Of a DNA stretch of 64,000 nucleotides, positions 59,297 through 64,000 are shown piece by piece. The notes beneath the pieces are model-generated. The model was given only the letters and a program-made list of their open reading frames with translations, did not search any database and was not told where the DNA came from. This stretch comes from an uncultured Dorea sp. (lineage in GTDB: Bacteria > Bacillota > Clostridia > Lachnospirales > Lachnospiraceae): assembly GCA_948602995.1 (NCBI GenBank), contig CAPEBR010000014.1:23649-87648 (forward strand). Reading direction: 5' to 3'. The first letter of the stretch is position 1. Every line of letters starts with the position of its first letter. Both the position numbers and the translations under genes were made by a program.

Positions 59297-59807
59297 CTAC
59301 CGGGTGACAATATCTACCGGTACATCAAATATTTTCGCAGCCTTCAAAATCGTGTCAATATGTCTGCCGGAAGCTGCCGTGCACGTTCTGTACTGAATCC
59401 GGATCTCCACGGATTACCGGATACCGGCGGAAGTATCAGCTCTTCACTGGTGTATGTCATTCTTCCCCCCTCTGAGGCAGATGCTTCAAAGGATGTACTG
59501 GCTTCCCAAATCTGCTGCTCTGCACGCGGGCATCTGCATCTGTTATTTCCGACATGGCAACCAGGCACATCTAGCCAACTGTAAAGTCTACCTGTACGCC
59601 ATATTCCAGGCCTGCCTTCAGGATCCATTTCATTGTCTCATTCCAGGTGCTGTCATTTATGACACAACCCTGCATAAAAAGTTTTGCAGCTCCTTCGTAG
59701 AATGTGGAACGGTCTCTGATTTCCGTTGGTGCGCAGATTTTCCCTAAATTAACACAGGCATAGGTTGCCCTACAAATCATCCATCTTGTCCTAAGTATGT
59801 TTTCCAT
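59297..59807 (-). pseudogene. Frameshifted gene remnant, family not recognised
   Basis: Fragments in successive frames read MENILRTRWMICRATYACVN, GLEYGVQVDFTVG, then after a shift WLDVPGCHVGNNRC, SASEGGRMTYTSEELILPPV, and after another shift HIDTILKAAKIF, then DVPVDIVTR and a stop. The order and spacing suggest one former protein of about 170 residues broken by at least two frameshifts. Cys-rich pieces give no clear family. Confidence 0.6.
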
Positions 59808-60038
59808 TTAATTTATGTATCCAAAATATGCAACAGCATCCATTATCATTTTCAGTATAGTTCCCTCGAAAATAACATCCTTAACCATATTCATCTCTGC
59901 ACCGGCTCGTTCCTCTGTAACGTATATTGTATCGCCCTCCTTTCTTTCATACTCGCAGAGCTTGATATCCTCCGGAGGGCTGTTATACCCTCTGAAAATA
60001 CAAGAGGAGTAAAGCCACCTTTCTCTATGGTTTCCCAC
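59808..60038 (-). pseudogene. Fragment of a small gene downstream of a repeated hairpin
   Basis: It begins in the repeated hairpin (MGNHRERW) and continues KLCEYERKEGDTIYVTEE, then VKDVIFEGTILKMIMDAVAY before the stop. A GGAGGG site inside (near 59935) without a following start codon suggests the true start was lost. No family is recognised; it abuts the remnant at 59297-59807. Confidence 0.45.
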
Positions 60039-60079
60039 AGAGGAAGTATATCACACATTTTCTTGTCATAGAATCATAA
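59989..60079. repeat. Direct repeat with CTATGG-type hairpin, copy 1
   Basis: About 90 bp, roughly 80% identical by eye to 60431-60524: GAAAATACAAGAGGAG, then CTATGGTTTCCCA, then GTATATCACACATTTTCTTG. On the minus strand the core is a short hairpin with a GAAA loop. Confidence 0.7.
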
Positions 60080-60122
60080 AAAACAGTGCAGCCCCTGGGC
60101 TACACTGAGTATCACACCATTC

Positions 60123-60356
60123 CTAACCGTTTATCATAAATGTAACCAGTCTGTCGATATCCTCTTTCTCATGTGCCACTAATTCCAACTCCGGAATCTC
60201 GCCGTTGGAAAAGATATTTGCCATGGAAACATATTGTGACAGCTTGGATTTCAAGTTCAGCCTGTCTCCTTCTCCCGTTACCAGTTCCACCTTTCCCTTG
60301 CACTGATCAATCACCTTGAAAAACTTTTCAATATCTGTAATATTATGCACCTTCAT
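60123..60356 (-). CDS. Small conserved protein, function unknown
   Basis: 77 residues, starting MKVHNITDIEKFFKVIDQCK, then VELVTGEGDRLNLKSKLSQY and ending VTFMING. The protein is acidic and helical, with no signal peptide or membrane span. AAAGGAG precedes the ATG. Similar 75-80-residue proteins occur widely in Lachnospiraceae, sometimes under misleading names; no function is known to me. It is intact among decayed neighbours. Confidence 0.75.
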   Translation of the reverse strand: MKVHNITDIEKFFKVIDQCKGKVELVTGEGDRLNLKSKLSQYVSMANIFSNGEIPELELVAHEKEDIDRLVTFMING

Positions 60357-60430
60357 TCCAGTACTCTCCTTTCTCTGCCTGTAGCATCCAGGCAGGCTGC
60401 TCTGCGGACTTCAGCTATAAAATCTATATC

Positions 60431-60524
60431 CTCCGAAAATGAAAGAGGAGCAAAGCCGCCTTTGGCTCTATGGTTTCCCATAGAAGAAGTATATCACACA
60501 TTTTCTTGTCGTACAATCATAAAT
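60431..60524. repeat. Direct repeat with CTATGG-type hairpin, copy 2
   Basis: Partner of 59989-60079. The hairpin is CTATGG-TTTC-CCATAG (minus strand loop GAAA), followed by GTATATCACACATTTTCTTG. It lies just upstream of the intact 77-aa gene on the minus strand, where it could be a leader element. Confidence 0.7.
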
Positions 60525-60834
60525 CAACTATAAAATTGCCTCCACTGCTGCAACAGATTTTGCCCTTGCTATTGCTGCCTTCACTGCTAAGTCCATTTGT
60601 ATATCCTCCGAAAAACAATAGCGGATTTTCCATGTCATTAATGGCTGTGGCATATGCAATATTAAGCAATCCGTTGACTGGCCGTGTCAAAACGGTATAA
60701 TCTATCCGGTAAATTTCTCCTGTATTAACTATAATCTCCGCTGTATTCGGTGTAAACAAAAAATCGCCGGACTGATATGCGAGTAAAAATTTGACATTGC
60801 CTTCCAAAGCCACATCCTGAAACCCGCCCTGCAT
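60517..60834 (-). pseudogene. Possible gene remnant, 105 codons
   Basis: An open frame (MQGGFQDVALEGNVKFLLAY, then RPVNGLLNIAYATAINDMEN, ending GGNFIVDL) with no ribosome site at its ATG. Mixed beta-rich composition. No family recognised; it may be the C-terminal part of a lost protein. Confidence 0.35.
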
Positions 60835-61103
60835 AACCGCATTAAAGCTAGAGCGTGTACTACACAGATCACGGGAAATGACAGGGTACAGAGCAGATGG
60901 TTGATTCTATTACTTTGTATAATACGGTCTTTGAAAAAGAAATGGCACGAAAATCAGAGAACGAATAGGCTGTCCAAAAGTTCAGTCGCCAGGAATTATC
61001 CCGCACAGACCTGGCAAAAGCGAGAGGGATGATCTAGAAAAATGCTCCTTCATCAAAAAATAAAAAAAGACTTACCAAACCTTGAAATAAGCCTTTTTAC
61101 AAG
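60835..61103. other. Non-coding stretch
   Basis: I see no supported gene. A short plus-strand frame from 60898 (MVDSITLYNTVFEKEMARKS, then ENE and stop) looks like the end of a lost gene. Confidence 0.4.
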
Positions 61104-61162
61104 TGCCGCAGACCGGAATCGAACCGGTACGGGTATCACTACCCACGGGATTTTAAGTCCGT
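61104..61162 (-). tRNA. Truncated tRNA-Leu (UAA) 3' half (remnant)
   Basis: On the minus strand: anticodon loop CTTAAAA (anticodon UAA), a long variable arm GTGGGTAGTGATACCCGT, T-arm ACCGGTTCGATTCCGGT, and the acceptor 3' strand CTGCGGC plus A. The matching 5' acceptor strand, D-arm and one base of the anticodon stem are absent, so it cannot be a working tRNA. 3' halves of tRNA genes are classic scars of integrase-mediated insertion. Confidence 0.75.
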
Positions 61163-61404
61163 AGAGGTCAATTAACCCCGTTAGTATAAATAGGACCTCA
61201 CTGGAACTTAGAACCCTTAGAAAATGCAGGAAATTCAAGGTTTTTTACAGCGAAAAGCTGGTAATCCTTTTAAATACAAGATAAATTGAGAATTTGGTTT
61301 TGGCAAGACAAAAATCATATTGGAGGGATGTAGAAGGGATCCAGCCCGGATTTCATCTTCACTCTCATATAAAATATAATGTAACTGCCATAACTACTAT
61401 TAGC

Positions 61405-61437
61405 AAAGACGGACGGTTTTTATCCATCCGTCTTTTT
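61405..61437 (+). terminator. Rho-independent terminator-like hairpin
   Basis: AGACGGACGG, loop TTTTT-A, then TCCATCCGTCT with one mismatch, followed by TTTTT. It lies 23 bp before the ATG at 61460. Confidence 0.75.
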
Positions 61438-61459
61438 CAATTCAAAGAAAGGAACTATT

Positions 61460-61675
61460 ATGGAAAATCAAACCTATCAATTAGAGCTGAAACAAATCGT
61501 AGAATTTCCACGCTGCAGAATTTACAGAGATTTCATACGGTCACTCATCACTAACAAGGGCATCCGGACAAACAGTGGCTCTTTTCTTTTTTATTACATA
61601 GTCCTTTGCTCTTATGCAAATTATCGGTCGTCTTATCGCCGTGCAGAAACTATGACTTATCTTGTCGGGCCTTAG
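61460..61675 (+). pseudogene. 5' remnant of a conjugative-element gene
   Basis: It starts with a good ribosome site (AAAGGAAC) and reads MENQTYQLELKQIVEFPRCR, then IYRDFIRSLI and FLFYYIVLCSYANYRSSYRR before an early stop. This opening is typical of a replication- or transfer-region protein found near the ends of Firmicutes conjugative elements, normally much longer. Only about 72 codons are left, so it is truncated. Confidence 0.65.
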
Positions 61676-62055
61676 ACCAGCATGGATTTTCCGGGTTAGA
61701 AAAGGCTCTGCAGCTTTATTCAAATACACAGGCAGAATACATCTGCAAAACAAAAGCGGCCGTTACCAGAATTAAAATTGATAATATTTACTATCTGGAA
61801 ATACATACACATACCATTACAATCTATACAGGACAGGGGATATACCAAAAATATGGCTCCCTGGCAGATGAACTGAAATTTCTGGCACCATATGGATTTA
61901 TCAGATGTCGGCAAAACTGCCTTGTCTCTTTGGAGAAGATCCAAAGCATTTGCGATGATACTATTATTTTGGTTAATCATATACAGCTTCACATGAGCCA
62001 GCGCTATGCGCCAAAGGTTCTGGCAGCATTTGCACGCAGCCGTGTTTCAAGATAG
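61606..62055 (+). pseudogene. LytTR DNA-binding domain (truncated regulator)
   Basis: The C-terminal 100 residues form a LytTR domain: RIKIDNIYYLEIHTHTITIY, then YGFIRCRQNCLVSLEKIQSI and MSQRYAPKVLAAF. LytTR domains bind DNA in AlgR/AgrA-type response regulators. The N-terminal receiver domain is missing and the frame overlaps the remnant at 61460; no clear start or ribosome site is seen. A joined fragment is likely rather than a real gene, though a stand-alone LytTR protein is possible. Confidence 0.6.
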
Positions 62056-62128
62056 AATCCATACTTTTTATGCTGTTTTTGTGCGAATTTCTTTCTAAAT
62101 TTATGGAATATTTAGAATTGGCACAGAA

Positions 62129-62608
62129 TTGACAGTCATTGGCACAGTCTTGCGATTGAACCGTATATCTGTACATGTTAAAATGGTATTGCTTAAAGTT
62201 TTCTCTTTTCACAGCGCCTTTACTGGGTGCTGTTTTTTACTTTTAGCACACGGGAGGAATTATCACAGAAACCTTCTATATGACAGCCCGGAAGCTTCTG
62301 ATTCCCCGGATTACGGCATGATTGCAGCCGTCTGGGTTCTTCTGGACTTCAAAGAGGCAGTTGTCTATCACACCAGCGGAGAATTTCCGGTGAAACTCCA
62401 TTTTTTCTCTAAAAGTGAAGCTTATGAGATCATCGATGTCGGCTTAGAGCAGGAAATTCTGATCAGCCATGTCCTGAATAGCCTTCCTGCGGATGATACA
62501 AACCGGCTGGTCATACTGGAATCCGAACAGCAGGTATCCCGTCTCTCTCTTGACGGGGTGACCGCTTACTGTCTGGTAAGCCCAGGTGTAACGAAGTTGC
62601 TCTGCTGA
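62129..62608 (+). pseudogene. Fragment of a conjugative-element protein
   Basis: The homologous-looking part begins near 62320: AAVWVLLDFKEAVVYHTSGE, FFSKSEAYEIIDVGLEQEIL and SLDGVTAYCLVSPG, then a stop. The upstream codons (HSAFTGCCFLLLAH) look random, so the real start is lost. It resembles the C-terminal half of proteins found beside the 63362-type gene in such elements. No function assigned. Confidence 0.45.
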
Positions 62609-62625
62609 ACAACACACTTTTTGCC

Positions 62626-63213
62626 TTGAAATCCACTGATATCGTGAAATACGGGGCTAATTACACGGAATTAAGCACAAATGCCACATTGCGGGCGGAG
62701 CGGATTGCCTGCCAGCTAAGAAACCTGGTGCTTTTCACAGATTTCAAAGGTAATTCCACTTATATGATACAGGCTGCAGATGCGCTGGGAATCAAAATCT
62801 CCTACGAAGACAGGATTTTTTCTGCAACGCTCCCCGGACTTCTCCCCAAACGTAGACTCCATACGAATATGGCGTTTTTACGGGATCCATTGCATGCCGC
62901 GTTAAAGGAATTTCTCAAAGGCCATGAAGTGGAGCCTTATAAAGAATGTGTCGTCTGCTTCTGTTTTGTTTATGACCGGAGCCTGCCGAAACGCCGGGTG
63001 AAAGACTATGATAATCTGGAGCTGAAAACGATACTGGATGTTATTTCAACTTATGTATTGTTTGATGACAGCGGCCTTTATTGCGACAGCCATTACACAA
63101 CAGAGTTGGGGGAGACTGATCAGATCATTGTAACGATCATGGAGAAAAACCGGTTTCCCGAATGGCTTATGAACCGTGAAAAACATAAAATCACCATATC
63201 TGAAAATATGTGA
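62626..63213 (+). CDS. RusA-like fold protein of a conjugative element, 5' end uncertain
   Basis: Up to 195 residues, possibly starting at TTG 62626, but with no ribosome site; the frame is open upstream (VALLNNTLFALKSTD), so the 5' end may be fused or frameshifted to the preceding fragment. Near residues 120-145, KDYDNLELKTILDVI followed by LFDDSGLYCD matches the acidic D-x-DN-x3-K and DD pattern of RusA-type Holliday-junction resolvases. The C-terminus is VTIMEKNRFPEWLM. The fold call is tentative. Confidence 0.5.
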   Translation: MKSTDIVKYGANYTELSTNATLRAERIACQLRNLVLFTDFKGNSTYMIQAADALGIKISYEDRIFSATLPGLLPKRRLHTNMAFLRDPLHAALKEFLKGHEVEPYKECVVCFCFVYDRSLPKRRVKDYDNLELKTILDVISTYVLFDDSGLYCDSHYTTELGETDQIIVTIMEKNRFPEWLMNREKHKITISENM

Positions 63214-63241
63214 ATTTTCAAAATTTCATGTCGATACCGGT

Positions 63242-63277
63242 AAAATGCGGGGGAATCCATTCATTTCCCCGCATTTT
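63242..63277. terminator. Terminator-like hairpin
   Basis: AAAATGCGGGGGAAT and ATTTCCCCGCATTTT are inverses with one mismatch, separated by CCATTC and followed by TTTTC. It lies 28 bp after the gene at 62626-63213. Confidence 0.8.
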
Positions 63278-63361
63278 GTTTTCAGAATGGACGAAATTCA
63301 CCGAAGCAGATGTTGCCAAGGTAATACTATTTTAAAAAATCTATTTTGAGGTGACACATTT

Positions 63362-63712
63362 ATGCTAAGACCAGATACACAGAAATATAAACTTTTGGAG
63401 ATGATCGGGATAAGCGGGGAGTTCCCGGCTGACCAACTCCCCAGATTATTTGACACCCCGGCATACACAGAAAAACTGATCACAGAGTTAAAGGCTGATA
63501 AACTAATCAGGCTCCACTACAAAGACCGGCTTCGCGGCTACCGTCTGAAAAAGCAGGCTAAAGAATTGCTCCTCTCACACAACCTTCTCCGCTTCCACTG
63601 CTGTTTAACAGGAAATTCAGAGACCAACGCAGTCCGAAGCGAACCGCAAAGAAGAATCCGTCTTTATCAGAAGGCTGCCGGGGCGACACTCGGTTTGAAT
63701 ACGACGCTGTAA
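63362..63712 (+). CDS. Conjugative-element accessory protein, probably C-terminally truncated
   Basis: 116 residues with winged-helix character: MLRPDTQKYKLLEMIGISGE, LPRLFDTPAYTEKLITELKA, then KLIRLHYKDRLRGYRLKKQA, followed by a TGNSETN motif. This start is typical of a DNA-binding protein of Firmicutes conjugative elements. GAGGTGACAC precedes the ATG. Homologues I remember are longer, and the reading continues in another frame after the stop (DGVPTLLAYDFASE), so a frameshift near 63700 is likely. Confidence 0.6.
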   Translation: MLRPDTQKYKLLEMIGISGEFPADQLPRLFDTPAYTEKLITELKADKLIRLHYKDRLRGYRLKKQAKELLLSHNLLRFHCCLTGNSETNAVRSEPQRRIRLYQKAAGATLGLNTTL

Positions 63713-63748
63713 CCCCGGACGGCGTTCCCACACTGCTCGCCTACGATT

Positions 63749-63946
63749 TTGCCTCTGAAGCCACACAGACAGAAAAGCGGTGCTGCTTCAGCTCCCCGTA
63801 AGTCGCTGGCAGCACCTACCTATGAAACCACAAAACACATTTATCAGGAACCACCATTTCCGGATTCTTCAGACAGACCGCCAGATAACTCATGGCCGGA
63901 TGAACCGGAGATGGTTCCATTAGATAAAAATTCAATCATGTCATAG
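63749..63946 (+). pseudogene. Continuation fragment in another frame
   Basis: The final 35 codons (HIYQEPPFPDSSDRPPDNSW then EPEMVPLDKNSIMS) look like a proline-rich tail of a conjugative-element protein. There is no proper start; it is probably the broken end of the preceding gene. Confidence 0.4.
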
Positions 63947-63961
63947 AAAAGGAGATCATTT

Positions 63962-64000
63962 ATGCAAAACGAACAGAACACAATCACAAACGTACCTGTA
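63962..64000 (+). CDS. Start of a gene cut by the window edge
   Basis: AAAAGGAGATCATTT is a strong ribosome site followed by ATG and 13 codons (MQNEQNTITNVPV) to the right edge. Family cannot be told. Confidence 0.6.
   Translation, partial: MQNEQNTITNVPV

Noticed and set aside
59989..60524. Cyclic-di-GMP (GEMM) riboswitch
   Set aside because: A GAAA-capped hairpin is present, but the conserved core and second helix of the riboswitch are not.

Overview
The window looks like chromosomal DNA of an anaerobic gut-type Clostridia, most likely Lachnospiraceae. The grounds are strong AGGAGG-type ribosome sites, moderate GC, DUF6273 and InlB-repeat secreted proteins, a flavodiiron protein with a fused rubredoxin, a purH function split into two genes, a class II galT, and decayed conjugative-element genes. 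Species cannot be given from the sequence alone.

Layout. 1-16.9 kb (minus strand): a Firmicutes type VII secretion (T7SS) cluster. Read in transcription order it runs: PP2C phosphatase, PASTA Ser/Thr kinase, three large secreted proteins, a small membrane protein, FHA-containing EssC ATPase, EsaB-like ubiquitin fold, a helical protein, and two WXG100 proteins (the last runs off the left edge). 16.9-18.5 kb: a HipA-like kinase with an overlapping small partner gene, and a remnant of a leucine-rich-repeat protein. 18.5-26.2 kb (minus): an operon of three secreted DUF6273/BIG2 proteins, two sharing an apparently identical 557-bp 3' end. Both the phosphatase/kinase unit and the DUF6273 operon have a sigma-A type promoter whose 18-bp spacer contains a run of 10 or 11 G, a classic arrangement for phase variation. 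26.4-30.7 kb: small cysteine-rich proteins, an alcohol/aldehyde dehydrogenase pair, and a free-methionine-sulfoxide reductase. 30.9-39.8 kb (minus): a defence island resembling the LlaJI restriction-modification system (Vsr, two C5 methyltransferases, McrB-like ATPase, PD-(D/E)xK nuclease subunit), followed by an overlapping DUF262-HEPN pair. 39.9-43.8 kb: a TetM/EF-G-like GTPase fused to a YacP/Rae1-like NYN nuclease, translationally coupled to a Gfo/Idh/MocA oxidoreductase. 44-59.3 kb: metabolism, with GH36 alpha-galactosidase, flavodiiron protein, MATE transporter and AraC regulator, AICAR transformylase plus PurO-type IMP cyclohydrolase, a lipoprotein, galKT and a divergent AraC regulator. 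59.3-64 kb: a graveyard of frameshifted fragments, a truncated tRNA-Leu (a probable integration scar) and the worn end of a conjugative element.

Three families of small palindromic repeats are scattered between genes. The most striking has seven copies. In three genes (17316-16942, galT and the AraC gene at 58378) the palindrome supplies the last codons and the stop, so three unrelated proteins all end in LGTGHF. Other repeats are long hairpins bounded by GTTACTRTTCAC ends, and a 198-bp element with 21-bp terminal inverted repeats.

Working together: alpha-galactosidase, GalK and GalT form a galactoside-to-UDP-galactose route. The split PurH genes finish IMP synthesis. The PASTA kinase and PP2C phosphatase probably control T7SS, plausibly through the EssC FHA domain. 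All assignments rest on reading motifs by eye; no database search was run.
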